A stretch of 57,231 nt of DNA from Candidatus Methylaffinis lahnbergensis (lineage in GTDB: Bacteria; Pseudomonadota; Alphaproteobacteria; Rhizobiales; Beijerinckiaceae). The notes under the pieces were generated by a model, which worked only from the letters and a program-made list of their open reading frames with translations, did not search any database and was not told the DNA's origin. The stretch covers positions 1 to 57,231 of the forward strand of contig PEFW01000018.1 in NCBI GenBank assembly GCA_002890675.1, given 5' to 3'. The translations under genes and the position numbers were made by a program. Every line of letters starts with the position of its first letter. The first letter of the stretch is position 1. Shown here piece after piece: positions 37,178 to 46,536 of this stretch.

Positions 37178-37501
37178 TCAATACGGGTGCCAATGATGAT
37201 GATGGTGGTGATGGTGATGGTGGTGGTGATGGTACCGGCGACGGTACCATCGATGGTGATGGTGGTGATATTGCACCAGTTTCACGTTCGAGTTTGGCCC
37301 GGCCTCCGTCTTGGCGGGCGCTGCTTTCATCGCATCGGCGGCCATTAATAGGGCGACCGCATTCGGAATTGGCTGGAGTAGTTCCGCATAAGACCGGGCA
37401 CTCAAGACTTCAGTTACGTTCTGCGCTCGCGCCGCTTCCGCCGCGGTCATCATTGCAAGGCCGGACACTGCGCCCGCAAGGCCTGCGATTTTCTTGTCCA
37501 T
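37178..37501 (-). CDS. His-rich exported protein
   Basis: ATG 37501 follows GGGGAGG. The 107-residue product has a signal peptide (MDKKIAGLAGAVSGLAM, cleavage near AEAARA), then about 55 ordinary residues with VTEVLSARSYAELLQPIPNA. It closes with a striking tail: five His, RWYRRRY, thirteen His, W-H-P-Y. The tail is coded by runs of CAC/CAT. Such tails bind Ni, Cu or Zn; a periplasmic metal-binding or storage role is likely from composition but not proven. No enzyme domain is seen. It is transcribed convergently with the plus-strand gene at 36342-37061. Confidence 0.65.
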   Translation of the reverse strand: MDKKIAGLAGAVSGLAMMTAAEAARAQNVTEVLSARSYAELLQPIPNAVALLMAADAMKAAPAKTEAGPNSNVKLVQYHHHHHRWYRRRYHHHHHHHHHHHHHWHPY

Positions 37502-37701
37502 GTCGACCTCCCCGGAAAAATTCATGCCAGTACGCAAGAAACACGCTCGTTCACAACTAGACCGCGGGCAAACCTAAATCAATGGCACAAACGGAACATT
37601 ATCCGGCACTACTCCAAATTACACCGCGCCTTTGCAAAGGCACGGGTTTGAACGACGGTCCCGGCGCGAGCACCGCGCGGCCCGTCGGCTAGATCGGCCA
37701 C

Positions 37702-38394
37702 TCAACGCTGCTTTGGAAAATTCCGGAAAAGCGGCAGGACGATATAATAGACACCCACCATGATCAGCACGGCTCGCGTGAGGAATCCGGCCTCCGGGAG
37801 ACCCTCAATCATGGCCGCGATCACCGCGGCACACCACATGATCGTCAACGTCATCGTGAGCCGGCGCAGGCGCACGACGCGCACTGGGTGAATGAAAGGA
37901 ACCGGTGCGAACATCCAGCACACGAAGACGATGATGATGAAGGTGGAAACGAGCGGACCCGGCCGCAACACCAACATATAAACCATGAGAACGTTCCAAA
38001 TCGCCGGAAACCCACGAAACCAGAGGTCATGGGTCTTAATGCGCCGGTCGGCGAAATAGAGCGCCGAAGCCGCGCAGATAACACAACAAATGAGGGATGC
38101 CAGCGGCGGCGGCAGGAGGCCCGAACGCCACAAGGCGACGAGCGGCACCACGACATAGGTGAGGAAATCGACGACGAGGTCGAGAATAACGCCGTCGATA
38201 TGCGGCGCCGTTTCCTCGACCCTGCAGCGCCGCGCCAAGTAGCCGTCCCCGGCGTCGACGAGCAACGCCGCGCCAAGCCAGGCGTACATTGCGCTAAATC
38301 GCCCGTCGAACGCGGCGAGCAGCGCGGCGAACCCCAAAGCGGCGCCGCAGGCGGTAAAACAATGAACGAGATAGCCGGCGACACGAGGGGGCAT
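37702..38394 (-). CDS. pcs: phosphatidylcholine synthase
   Basis: Pcs makes phosphatidylcholine directly from CDP-diacylglycerol and choline in the inner membrane. The 230-residue protein has the CDP-alcohol phosphotransferase signature in the spacing known for Pcs: DGYLAR, then 12 residues, then G-x3-D-x3-D (HIDGVILDLVVD). Around eight hydrophobic helices can be read (VAGYLVHCFTACGAALGF and others). ATG 38394 starts MPPRVAGYLVHCF, as in relatives; an upstream in-frame extension has no family similarity. Phosphatidylcholine is common in methanotroph membranes. A degenerate partial copy lies at 36165-36275. Confidence 0.9.
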   Translation of the reverse strand: MPPRVAGYLVHCFTACGAALGFAALLAAFDGRFSAMYAWLGAALLVDAGDGYLARRCRVEETAPHIDGVILDLVVDFLTYVVVPLVALWRSGLLPPPLASLICCVICAASALYFADRRIKTHDLWFRGFPAIWNVLMVYMLVLRPGPLVSTFIIIVFVCWMFAPVPFIHPVRVVRLRRLTMTLTIMWCAAVIAAMIEGLPEAGFLTRAVLIMVGVYYIVLPLFRNFPKQR

Positions 38395-38429
38395 GGGGTA
38401 TTCGCAAGCACGGAGACGGCGCCGCCTCG

Positions 38430-38680
38430 TATAGTGTTTCCAGGATCGCTTTACAATTGCGGACCTTTTTGCAGGTGTCGTCGGCCTTTTTTCTCCAGAC
38501 GAAGGGATGCGTGTTTGCGCTGTTACGTTGGATGTCGGCGTCGTTAGCGTACTCGAGTTTGGCGAGTAGATTGTCGATTCCGTCTTTCCGTCGGAGAAGA
38601 ACCTCGCGTGAAGCCTGTACAGGCCTCGAAAGTGAAGATCCGGACGCCGGCTCGCCGGCAAAACGGGGAACGCGGCATGG
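38430..38680 (-). pseudogene. transposase C-terminal remnant (IS630-like)
   Basis: Scattered minus-strand frames read like the C-terminal part of an IS630-family transposase. One gives DLHFRGLYRLHARFFSDGK, similar to the FHFTPxxSSWLNxxERFF stretch. The other gives NTHPFVWRKKADDTCKKVRN, similar to the KPFVW-x-K-x-ADDIL end. The frames are broken and no terminal repeats are visible. It fills the region between pcs and rpsO, where truB would be expected. Confidence 0.45.
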
Positions 38681-38925
38681 ACGGGTGAACTGTCGACGCA
38701 TACACCCGTCAGATCCGCCGGGGTGTTGGGCACGGCTTGACGGCGATTCCGTGGCGTCCTCAAGGCTAGTAATAAACACTGCTGTTTTCCCCCTTTCCTC
38801 GCCGCGGATTTCGTGTATAACGCGCCCCTTCGATCAATCCGCAATAACTTCGCTGGACGACATCCTGGCCGGGTTCTGCGGACGCCAGTTTGACTTTGCC
38901 TCCCCCTATTTAAAAAGGATATCCG
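38681..38925. other. rpsO upstream region
   Basis: No gene. It must contain the rpsO promoter; TATAACG-like and TTTCC blocks near 38800-38825 are possible parts, but I cannot place the boxes with confidence. An AAAAGGATA purine-rich site lies just before ATG 38926. Confidence 0.4.
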
Positions 38926-39195
38926 ATGTCGATTACCGCCGAGCGCAAACAGGCGCTCGTGAAAGACTATGCCCTAAAACAGGGCGATACCGGCTCTCCG
39001 GAGGTTCAAGTTGCGATCTTGACCGAACGGATCGCCAATCTGACCGAACATTTCAAGACGCACGTGAAGGACAATCACTCGCGCCGTGGTCTTCTCAAGC
39101 TTGTCTCGCTACGCCGGCAGCTCCTCGACTACGTCAAGGCGAAGGACGAGCCGCGCTACAAAACGCTGATCGAGCGCCTTGGCATCCGGCGCTAA
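38926..39195 (+). CDS. rpsO: 30S ribosomal protein S15
   Basis: An 89-residue S15, the standard length. It binds the central domain of 16S rRNA early in 30S assembly. The conserved pattern [16 protein letters not shown] and [16 protein letters not shown] are clear, ending LIERLGIRR. In most alphaproteobacteria truB lies upstream and pnp downstream; here only pnp follows, 444 bp away, and the upstream neighbour is transposase debris. Confidence 0.98.
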   Translation: MSITAERKQALVKDYALKQGDTGSPEVQVAILTERIANLTEHFKTHVKDNHSRRGLLKLVSLRRQLLDYVKAKDEPRYKTLIERLGIRR

Positions 39196-39639
39196 AATCT
39201 GTCCCGCAGGGCGCGAGAATTCGCGCGCGGCGCGGGCGGCGCATGCAGGTTGCGCTTGACGCAACCGGCGCAGGCCGGGCGCACCGTCCAACGCACGCAT
39301 TTCCAAAGCGGGCCGGTTCCGGGTATTTTGCGGCGGGCAGGGAGCCATGCCTGTGAGTTTGCGAGATTGGCCTACAAGTTTTGCAAGTGGAGCGTTTTGT
39401 TTGCGACAAAAGCTTTGACGCGGAACTGCGCCAAAAGTCGGAATAAATAGCCGAAAGGGGTATAATTGTAAGACCAAGCCTTTGATGGCTCAAATATCCG
39501 GTAATGCGGCGGCATGGGGCCGCCGCGCCAAACCATGGTGAAGACCAATGCTCATGGCAGGATCGCCAGGCGCTGTAGCACAGCTTCTCGCCGTCTTGCT
39601 TTGGCCTTGGGCTTCGCCTTTACCCAGAAAGACGAATGA
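39196..39639. other. rpsO-pnp intergenic region
   Basis: No gene recognised. A palindromic GCGCGAGAATTCGCGC near 39210 may form an RNA hairpin. In relatives PNPase controls its own mRNA in this region, which makes the length noteworthy. Confidence 0.4.
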
Positions 39640-41784
39640 ATGTTTGAAATCCATCGTGAAGAACTCGATTGGGCCGGGCGCAAGCTCGTCCTCGAAACCG
39701 GCAAGATCGCCCGCCAAGCCGATGGCGCCGTCGTCGCGACCTATGGCGAAACCACGGTCCTTGCCACTGTCGTCTCGGCCAAGGCAGCCAAGCCCGGGGG
39801 CGATTTCTTCCCCCTGACGGTCAATTATCAAGAGAAGGCGTTCGCGGCGGGCCGCATTCCGGGCGGTTATTTCAAGCGCGAGGGCCGCCCTTCGGAAAAG
39901 GAGACCCTCGTCTCCCGCCTGATCGACCGCCCGATCCGCCCATTGTTTCCCGAGAGTTATCGCAACGAGACGCAAGTCGTCGCGACGGTGCTTTCGCACG
40001 ACCTCGAGAACGATCCCGATATTGTGGCCATGGTCGCGAGTTCGGCGGCGCTGACCTTGTCGGGCGTCCCGTTCATGGGGCCGGTCGGCGCCGCGCGGCT
40101 CGGCTTCATCAACGGCGCGCTGAAAGTCAATCCGGCGCTGGAGGAGTTGAAAGACTCCTCGCTCGACCTCGTGGTCGCGGGAACAAGCGACGCCGTGCTT
40201 ATGGTCGAATCCGAAGCCAAGGAACTCTCCGAGGCGACCATGCTCCAGGCCGTCATGGCCGGCCATGCCGGATTTCAGCCGGTAATCGACGCGATCGTCA
40301 GACTCGCCGAAAAAGCCGCCAAGCAGCCGCGCGAACTCGCCATCCCCGACAGGCGCGAAATCGAGACCGCGGTGCGCGAGGTCGCCGAGGCCGAATTGCG
40401 CGAGGCCTACAAGATCACCGCGAAGCAGGACCGCTATAACGCGGTCGATGCGGTGAAGGCAAAAGTTTTCGCGGCACTTTTGCCGGACCCTGGCGAGCAA
40501 AAGTTTTCCAAGGAGCAGGTCGCCGAGGTCTTTCACGACCTGCAGGCCAAGGTTGTCCGCTGGAACATTCTCGACACCGGCATCAGAATCGACGGGCGCG
40601 ACAAAGAGACGGTCCGTCCGATTGTCGCGGAAGTAGGCATCTTGCCGCGGACCCATGGCTCGGCGCTTTTCACCCGCGGCGAGACGCAGGCGCTGGTCGT
40701 CGCGACGCTTGGCACCGGGGAGGACGAGCAATACGTCGATAGTTTGGAGGGTACCTACAAGGAGCGCTTCCTTCTGCATTACAATTTCCCCCCCTATTCG
40801 GTCGGCGAGAGCGGCCGCATGGGATCGCCCGGACGCCGCGAAATCGGGCATGGCAAGCTTGCCTGGCGCGCCATCCGTCCGATGCTGCCCACGGCGGCGG
40901 AATTTCCCTATACGATCCGGATCGTGGCCGAGATCACCGAGTCGAACGGCTCATCGTCGATGGCGACGGTCTGCGGCTCGTCGCTCGCCCTGATGGATGC
41001 TGGCGTTCCCATGACGCGGCCGACGGCGGGCATCGCCATGGGCCTCATTCTCGAAGGCGAGCGCTTCGCCGTCCTCTCCGACATTCTCGGCGACGAGGAT
41101 CATCTCGGCGATATGGATTTCAAGGTGGCGGGTACCGGGGAAGGTATCACGTCGCTGCAAATGGACATCAAGATCACCGGCATCAACGAAGAAATCATGC
41201 GGGTGGCGTTGGATCAGGCCAAGGCGGGCCGGCTGCATATCTTGGGCGAAATGGCCAAAGCGCTCACCGGCGCGCGCGCCGAACTCGGCGAGTTCGCGCC
41301 ACGCATCGAGACCTTGAAAATCCCAACCGATAAAATCCGCGAAGTGATCGGGACCGGCGGCAAGGTCATTCGCGAGATCGTCGAAAAAACCGGCGCCAAA
41401 ATCAATATCGAAGACGACGGCACGGTAAAGGTTGCTTCCTCCGACGGCAATTCAATCCGCGCCGCGATCAATTGGATAAAATCTATCGCGAGCGATCCGG
41501 AAGCCGGTCAGATCTACGACGGCACGGTCGTGAAAGTGGTGGATTTCGGCGCGTTCGTGAATTTCTTCGGCTCGAAAGATGGCCTCGTCCATATTTCGCA
41601 GCTCGCCAAGGGCCGGGTCGCCAAGACCTCCGATGTCGTCAAGGAAGGCGACAAGGTCAAAGTCAAGCTCCTCGGCTTCGACGATCGCGGCAAGGTGCGC
41701 CTTTCCATGCGCCTTGTCGACCAGGCGACCGGCGAAGATCTCGAGGCGAAGGAAAAGCTCGAACAGCGGGAAGCGGAGGAATAA
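39640..41784 (+). CDS. pnp: polyribonucleotide nucleotidyltransferase (PNPase)
   Basis: PNPase degrades RNA 3' to 5' by phosphorolysis and is part of the RNA degradosome. The 714-residue chain has two RNase-PH-like domains (near residues 12-230 and 320-550) separated by a helical region, with [18 protein letters not shown] in the second. They are followed by a KH domain ([20 protein letters not shown]) and an S1 RNA-binding domain ([18 protein letters not shown]). Length and order are those of the family. Start ATG 39640. It is separated by 444 bp from rpsO. Confidence 0.98.
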   Translation: MFEIHREELDWAGRKLVLETGKIARQADGAVVATYGETTVLATVVSAKAAKPGGDFFPLTVNYQEKAFAAGRIPGGYFKREGRPSEKETLVSRLIDRPIRPLFPESYRNETQVVATVLSHDLENDPDIVAMVASSAALTLSGVPFMGPVGAARLGFINGALKVNPALEELKDSSLDLVVAGTSDAVLMVESEAKELSEATMLQAVMAGHAGFQPVIDAIVRLAEKAAKQPRELAIPDRREIETAVREVAEAELREAYKITAKQDRYNAVDAVKAKVFAALLPDPGEQKFSKEQVAEVFHDLQAKVVRWNILDTGIRIDGRDKETVRPIVAEVGILPRTHGSALFTRGETQALVVATLGTGEDEQYVDSLEGTYKERFLLHYNFPPYSVGESGRMGSPGRREIGHGKLAWRAIRPMLPTAAEFPYTIRIVAEITESNGSSSMATVCGSSLALMDAGVPMTRPTAGIAMGLILEGERFAVLSDILGDEDHLGDMDFKVAGTGEGITSLQMDIKITGINEEIMRVALDQAKAGRLHILGEMAKALTGARAELGEFAPRIETLKIPTDKIREVIGTGGKVIREIVEKTGAKINIEDDGTVKVASSDGNSIRAAINWIKSIASDPEAGQIYDGTVVKVVDFGAFVNFFGSKDGLVHISQLAKGRVAKTSDVVKEGDKVKVKLLGFDDRGKVRLSMRLVDQATGEDLEAKEKLEQREAEE

Positions 41785-41841
41785 GCCAAAAGGCGGGGCG
41801 TTTCTTAAGTCCGTCCCGCGACTCGAGCAAGGATTTAAGAG

Positions 41842-41995
41842 CTATCGCAGCATGACGCGAATGGTTGCGAGTATCAACAATGCGAGAACGGTGCGATTGA
41901 GTTTTTCTCGATCACTGGCGAGTCCGCGGCAGCGGTTCAACCACGCGAGAGTACGTTCGACGATGACCGAGCGGGCTGCGTGGTTCGGGTCGGAA
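41842..41995 (-). pseudogene. IS5-family transposase C-terminal remnant
   Basis: The minus-strand frame reads VIVERTLAWLNRCRGLASDR and EKLNRTVLALLILATIRVML, the standard end of IS5-type transposases. The catalytic core is gone and no inverted repeat is visible, so it is a scar between pnp and the next gene. Confidence 0.8.
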
Positions 41996-42084
41996 TAGGC
42001 GCGCCCCGGACAACCCCGGCGCACTGCTCTTACGTGTCTTTTGCGCGATCCCGGCGGCCGACCGCGACATCGAAGCACTAGTCG

Positions 42085-42966
42085 ATGGATGGAAAGAAGC
42101 AGGTGGTTCCGGAGGCGACATTGCCAGAAAGTGAATTGACGACACGTGACGAGGCGTATCTCGGAAGGACGGAGCTCGACGGTTCGGCCTCATTGCCGCC
42201 AGCTCCGTATTCCGTCGATGCCGCGCCAAATGGGGAACCCCCAAATGCGGAGCCCAATGGTGCGGCCGCGCCGATGGAGCTTGGGGTGCGGGAGCGGCGC
42301 CAGCCGGCCCGCGACCTCGTGATTGGAGACGGGCCCCCAAGCGAAATCTATTCCGCATTCAAATGTCTCCGCAACCAGATCATCAAACGCCTCCAGGAGA
42401 ACGGCTGGACTACAGTCGCCATCACCAGCCCGTCCAGGGCATCGGGCACCACCCTCACCGCGATCAATCTTGCGATCAGCATTGCGCGAGACTTCAGTTA
42501 CACTGTGTTGTTGGTGGAACTTGACCTCGTCGATCCGTCTTTTCGCCAAGTCCTGGGATTCAAGCAGCGCCAGGGGATCGTGGATCATTTGCTCCGCGAC
42601 GTGCCGATCGCGGAAATTCTGTTGGACCCTGGTATCGACCGCCTCGTCGTGATTCCGGCTGGCTCGCCCGTAACCAACTCCTCGGAACTGCTAGCCTCGC
42701 CCAAGATGACCCGGCTTCTGGGTGAGCTCACACTGCGCTATGAGCACCGGATCGTATTGTTCGACTTGCCGGCCGTGCTGGCCATTGACGACGCCAAGGC
42801 GTTCTCTCCGTTCGTGGATTGCGCACTGCTTGTAGTCGAAGAGGGGGAGACCCGGGTCAATGACGTTCGACGCGCTCTAGACCACCTCAAATCGACCAAG
42901 ATTCTCGGTGTTGTGCTCAATCGCTCATTCGATGTCGAGAACGACGGCAAGATAATCTCCGGGTGA
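42085..42966 (+). CDS. BY-kinase/CpsD-like ATPase lacking Walker A lysine
   Basis: A 293-residue cytoplasmic protein of the CpsD/Wzc-kinase fold used in capsule and exopolysaccharide export (XrtA-locus autokinases are close in pattern). After an N-terminal 80-residue disordered region come Walker A-like ITSPSRASGTTLTAINLA (residues 113-130), Walker A' LLVELDLVDPSF, and Walker B IVLFDLPAVLAI. The Walker A lysine (GKT) is replaced by GTT, and there is no Tyr-rich C-terminal tail. It is therefore probably an inactive or ligand-sensing relative. It is followed by a membrane-anchored SGNH hydrolase on the same strand. Confidence 0.75.
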   Translation: MDGKKQVVPEATLPESELTTRDEAYLGRTELDGSASLPPAPYSVDAAPNGEPPNAEPNGAAAPMELGVRERRQPARDLVIGDGPPSEIYSAFKCLRNQIIKRLQENGWTTVAITSPSRASGTTLTAINLAISIARDFSYTVLLVELDLVDPSFRQVLGFKQRQGIVDHLLRDVPIAEILLDPGIDRLVVIPAGSPVTNSSELLASPKMTRLLGELTLRYEHRIVLFDLPAVLAIDDAKAFSPFVDCALLVVEEGETRVNDVRRALDHLKSTKILGVVLNRSFDVENDGKIISG

Positions 42967-43106
42967 AGCGGCCGGGATTGTCCGGCGGCAGCCCAAGGAA
43001 ACCGGGCCAGCGATGGCCGATGATCGGGATGGGGCTGGCACCAGACGCGGCTCGTCTTTCGCCAATGTCGGCGGCTCCAGATTGAATTTTTGAGAGGAAT
43101 AGGGGG

Positions 43107-44255
43107 ATGATGGCAAAAAGCCGCTGGCGTCGGCTGCGCGGAATTGTGCTCGTCAATTTTGGCGTTCTAATTGGTCTGTACTTATTAGCGGAAATCGCTC
43201 TCCGCATCGTTTCGAGCAATTCGAATCCGTTGTTTCGTCTCACCGCAAAAACCGGGGTTGGAATTCGCGACCCCGTATACCACCACACCTTAAGGCCGAA
43301 ATTTGATGGCTTCGACAAATGGGGAAACAAGGACTATCCAGTCGTTACCAATTCGCTCGGCTTCCGCGACGCGTCCACGCGCGATGTTCCATTAGTGGCC
43401 GACCGTAAACGAATCGTCTTTATCGGCGATTCGTTTACGGAAGGCATTGGAGTGCCCTACCAGGAGACCTTCGTGGGCAAGTTTGCCGGCGCCTTTCCCG
43501 ATCTCGACGTGCTAAACGCAGCGGCCGAGTCCTACTCTCCGTCGGTCTATTATGAAAAGCTGAATTACTTTCTCGACCGCGGTCTCAGATTCGATGAGGC
43601 CGTCGTCTACATCGATATTTCCGATATACAGGATGAAACGATGTATTACTATGACGAACATGGCGTGCTGCAATTGGCCGGCGAGTATGGTGCGCAGAAA
43701 CTTGCCGGCAATATTTGGTCGGGAGGAAAGAAAAAAGCGTGGTGGGAAAGTGCGTTTTATGTCGCCGACTTCCTCCACCAGGTGTGGCGATACGAGACGT
43801 TGGCGCGTTTGACCGAGCGCGGCAGTTTACAGGATTTCATGCAGTCGGGCTACGCCTACAGCCGGGATTTTAAGCGCGCCAGCTGGACCTATAACACTGA
43901 TGCATCCGATTACGGCTCCATGGGAATCGAAGGGGGTATTCAAAAGGCAAAGCAGCAAATGAATCGGCTCTATGACGCTTTATCCAGTCATGGCATCGCC
44001 TTATCGGTCGGTGTCTATCCATGGCCTCAACAGCTCCTCTACGACGGCGAAAATTCGCGGGCTGCGCAAATTTGGCGCGACTGGTGCGCCGGAAAGTGCA
44101 AACAATTTTTCGATCATTTCCCGGCGTTCTTTCACTACAAGGAAAACGATCCAGATTTTTTGAAAAACTTGTTCATATGGGGAGACGTGCACCTGAACGT
44201 TCGCGGCAATCAGATCCTGGCGGACGATTTGATCGCGAAGTATCGCCAGCAGTAG
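43107..44255 (+). CDS. membrane-anchored SGNH/GDSL hydrolase
   Basis: A 382-residue type II membrane protein. A basic start and one helix (GIVLVNFGVLIGLYLLAEI) hold it in the inner membrane with the catalytic domain outside. The SGNH motifs are present: IVFIGDSFTEG with Ser109, and FIWGDVHLNVRGNQ with the Asp360-x-His362 pair. Relatives modify or cleave acyl groups of surface polysaccharides, such as alginate acetylation proteins. Together with the kinase-like gene upstream it could act in exopolysaccharide decoration; that is inference. Start ATG 43107. Confidence 0.85.
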   Translation: MMAKSRWRRLRGIVLVNFGVLIGLYLLAEIALRIVSSNSNPLFRLTAKTGVGIRDPVYHHTLRPKFDGFDKWGNKDYPVVTNSLGFRDASTRDVPLVADRKRIVFIGDSFTEGIGVPYQETFVGKFAGAFPDLDVLNAAAESYSPSVYYEKLNYFLDRGLRFDEAVVYIDISDIQDETMYYYDEHGVLQLAGEYGAQKLAGNIWSGGKKKAWWESAFYVADFLHQVWRYETLARLTERGSLQDFMQSGYAYSRDFKRASWTYNTDASDYGSMGIEGGIQKAKQQMNRLYDALSSHGIALSVGVYPWPQQLLYDGENSRAAQIWRDWCAGKCKQFFDHFPAFFHYKENDPDFLKNLFIWGDVHLNVRGNQILADDLIAKYRQQ

Positions 44256-44642
44256 CATGCTGGACCACCTCATCGCTCGCAATCCCAGGGTTGATCCGTG
44301 GGCACGGCATCCGCTCAAGGATAATTGTTTGCGGCCTGGATATTGCCAAATGACGGTGACGGACGAGGCCAAGCGGCGGCGGCTCGGGCATCGAGGGGGC
44401 GGCGCCCTTCTTGCAATTGCGCCAAAAGATCGATTGATCTTACATGACTAAAGAAGGAGCCGCTGCCTTCGGCGTTGTAGGATTTTTGGCCGGGAACGCG
44501 CCGCAGCATGTGGGACTGCGCGGGGTCACCGCAGCGCTTTTTCGATCTCGGTAGCAACCTGATCCCGCCAGCTCGGCGGCCGGAGTCAAGGCTGCAGGCG
44601 TAAGCGCGTAGGCACTTCTGGAACCAGTTTCCGACGCCAGAG
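44256..44642. other. intergenic, nothing recognised
   Basis: A stretch after the SGNH gene without a convincing gene or repeat. Confidence 0.4.
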
Positions 44643-44668
44643 AAAACCCGGCCTCGCGGCCGGGTTTT
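44643..44668 (-). terminator. Rho-independent terminator (first of five)
   Basis: AAAACCCGGCC-TCGC-GGCCGGGTTTT forms a 7-bp GC stem extended by A-T pairs. In the minus direction it follows an omp remnant. Confidence 0.8.
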
Positions 44669-44702
44669 ATGTTTGCCTGAAAGGAGTTGGCGTTCTTCGA
44701 TC

Positions 44703-44745
44703 TTAGTATTTGGCGACGACCCGGATCCGGATTTGGCCGCGGCAG
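44703..44745 (-). pseudogene. Omp25-like gene, extreme C-terminal remnant
   Basis: The last codons VVAKY-stop (44717-44703) match the end of the neighbouring barrel genes, with the same CTTAGTATTTGGCGAC context as at 45377. Only about 10 residues are recognisable. Its terminator is intact at 44643-44668. Confidence 0.65.
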
Positions 44746-44785
44746 ACCGTTGCGGCCCGCCGCGGCCGCAACCCGCTTGATCGCA

Positions 44786-45270
44786 TCATGGTACGGTGAC
44801 GAAGCTCACCACCGACGCTGGAAGAGTGAGGGACGCGCACCCATGGCCGGCCACGGTTCGCGGCACGATCGTGGTGTTCAGCATCTTGGTGAGGTCGACC
44901 ACCGCGACTTGTGTGGCCGTGGTTAAGAGATTCCCGACCAGGGCGATAGCGTCTTTAGCTCCGTTCGGGCTCTGATACGCCGTCACCGTGTGGGGATCGT
45001 CGCCAATGTTGAAGCCGGCGATGTTGCACGATACCCCGTCGCCGATCGCGGGAGTGCCGCTGCCGGACGTCGCGGGCAGCGCGATCGCGGTGATCGTGTG
45101 CCGCCGAACTCCCCAGACACGATACCAGTATGGGTTCCTTGCGCCACTGCGATTCCGCTGGCTCCCGCCGACAGGACCGACTCCGTCAGAGTCTGAACCT
45201 GCGAGGGCGCGGTCCAGGTGCCCTTGGGCGAGCCGGACGTGAACACCGCCTGGGTCAATATAAACGCGAC
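44786..45270 (-). pseudogene. fragment of an unknown beta-rich surface protein
   Basis: Two frames join near 45100. One reads TWTAPSQVQTLTESVLSAGA and the next ITAIALPATSGSGTPAIGDG, then TAYQSPNGAKDAIALVGNLL, ending LPASVVSFVTVP at a stop. Thr/Ser/Val-rich strands suggest a secreted or cell-surface protein, but I do not recognise the family. It lies between the omp remnant and the first intact omp gene. Confidence 0.4.
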
Positions 45271-45327
45271 GGAAAGCTGGCTGAACCGCCCTATTGCTAA
45301 CCGCGCGAGCACCAAAAAACCCGGCCG
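45264..45327. repeat. omp-flank repeat, copy A
   Basis: ACGCGACGGAAAGCTGGC... through CGCGAGCACCAAAAAACCC matches 46404-46468 (ACGCAACGGAAAGCTGGC ... CGAGAGCACCAAAAAACCC). It shows that the downstream flank of the omp genes was duplicated with them. Confidence 0.6.
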
Positions 45328-45342
45328 CGTGGCCGGGTTCTT
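45314..45342 (-). terminator. terminator after omp copy 1
   Basis: Stem AACCCGGCC-GCGT-GGCCGGGTT, with a T tract in the minus direction, 35 bp after the stop of the barrel gene at 45377. Confidence 0.85.
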
Positions 45343-45376
45343 AAGTTTGCCCGAAAGGAGTTGCTTCGCTTCGATC

Positions 45377-46291
45377 TTAGTATTTGGCGACAACCGGAGG
45401 CGGAGTAAAATTGAAGTGATAGTTCAAGCCGGCGCGGACGATATTGCCCCTGAAGCTTGCCCTAGAGAAGGGAGCGCCGTCGGTAAAGAGCGTCCCTGCG
45501 GTATTGAAATTCTGCAACGGGGTGAGGCCGTATGACACGCTGCCGAGATTGTAATAGAGGTATTCGACCTTGACGCTCCAATTTGGGGCGAACAACCATT
45601 CGCCGCCGCCGCCTGCCGTCCAGCCGACACGCGAATTGGAAATGCTGCCGAAAGAGGAATAGTGATTAGGCAAGGCTGGATCGTTTTCCACGATCTGCGT
45701 GATACTGGTGCGTGAATCCGTCTGACCATACGCGAGACCGCCGGTTCCGTAGAAAAGCAAAGTCGGGATAATCGTAAAGCCCAACCGGCCGCGCACGGTG
45801 CCGAGGAAATCTCCTGTCATGCTGGAAGACAAGTTCTGGTCTATCGGAGAACCCGCGAAACCCGGCACGAACGCCTGGCCAAACACAAGGTGTGCGCTGT
45901 TGCTGGCGGCGACGCCCTGGATATCCGCCTCGATTCCGGCGACCCAGCTGCTCCAGCTATTGTTGAACTGGTAGTTGTAGCCGACCTGGCCACCGCCAAT
46001 GAAGCCACTGTGATTCACGGGGGATATGCTGCCGGTCGCGAGGTCAGCAGATGCTACGCCAAAAGCTGGCCCCCCAACGACGCCGGGATTGCCAACAATG
46101 TCTTCCGTAGTCGTATGGATCGTGGTGCTGTTGCTCCAAGTCCCGCCGGCATTGAACCCGACATAGAGGCCGGTCCAGGCCGGCGGCGGGGGCGGAATGA
46201 CCGGCGGCGGGGCGAGGGCGGGTTCGGCCGCGAGGGCCGCACCTGTGAGCGCCATGGCGCCCGCCGATGCCAAGAGAGTGCGGCGTAACAT
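45377..46291 (-). CDS. Omp25-like outer-membrane barrel protein, copy 1
   Basis: A 304-residue exported protein: signal peptide MLRRTLLASAGAMALTGAAL, cleavage after ALA or thereabouts; a Pro-rich linker (EPALAPPPVIPPPPPAWTG); then an eight-strand barrel of the Omp25/OmpA-like porin type. It has GLYVGFNAGGTWSN, VGYNYQFNNSW, RGRLGFTIIPTLLFYGTGG and VGWTAGGGGEWLFAPNWSVK, ending PPPVVAKY. It is the largest of the array and the most different. Such proteins are abundant in the outer membrane of Rhizobiales and help with membrane stability; no transport substrate is known. Confidence 0.85.
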   Translation of the reverse strand: MLRRTLLASAGAMALTGAALAAEPALAPPPVIPPPPPAWTGLYVGFNAGGTWSNSTTIHTTTEDIVGNPGVVGGPAFGVASADLATGSISPVNHSGFIGGGQVGYNYQFNNSWSSWVAGIEADIQGVAASNSAHLVFGQAFVPGFAGSPIDQNLSSSMTGDFLGTVRGRLGFTIIPTLLFYGTGGLAYGQTDSRTSITQIVENDPALPNHYSSFGSISNSRVGWTAGGGGEWLFAPNWSVKVEYLYYNLGSVSYGLTPLQNFNTAGTLFTDGAPFSRASFRGNIVRAGLNYHFNFTPPPVVAKY

Positions 46292-46403
46292 GTTTTGCCT
46301 CCTCGAAGGACGTTAAGTTAACACTTTGGCAGGTTACGCGGTTTGCGCCGGTCTTCAACCGGTTTTGGCCTATGCACCGCGTTATCCGGCTCACTGTGGC
46401 GGA

Positions 46404-46468
46404 AACGCAACGGAAAGCTGGCGAAACCGTCATATTGCCTTTCGCGAGAGCACCAAAAAACCCGGCCG
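46404..46468. repeat. omp-flank repeat, copy B
   Basis: Second copy of the flank at 45264-45327. The stretch just before it, ATGCACCGCGTTATCCGG, also has a relative at about 47403-47420 (ATGCACGGCGTTATTCCGG). Confidence 0.6.
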
Positions 46469-46483
46469 CAAGGCCGGGTTTAG
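46454..46483 (-). terminator. terminator after omp copy 2
   Basis: AAAAAACCCGGCC-GCAA-GGCCGGGTTT, located 54 bp after the stop of the second barrel gene. Confidence 0.85.
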
Positions 46484-46536
46484 TTTTGTCGTGCAGGAGG
46501 CGCGCAGGAGAAAAGCGGGAGCCGGGAAAGGCCGAG

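Noticed and set aside
37178..37270. ATGATGATGG/TGGTGATGG tract considered as a non-coding microsatellite
   Set aside because: In the minus frame it is continuous with a signal-peptide protein behind GGGGAGG, so coding is the better reading, although slippage is possible.
39490..40851. Minus-strand frame of 453 codons across pnp
   Set aside because: It mirrors the PNPase gene, which is unmistakable; the frame has no ribosome-binding site or recognisable domain.
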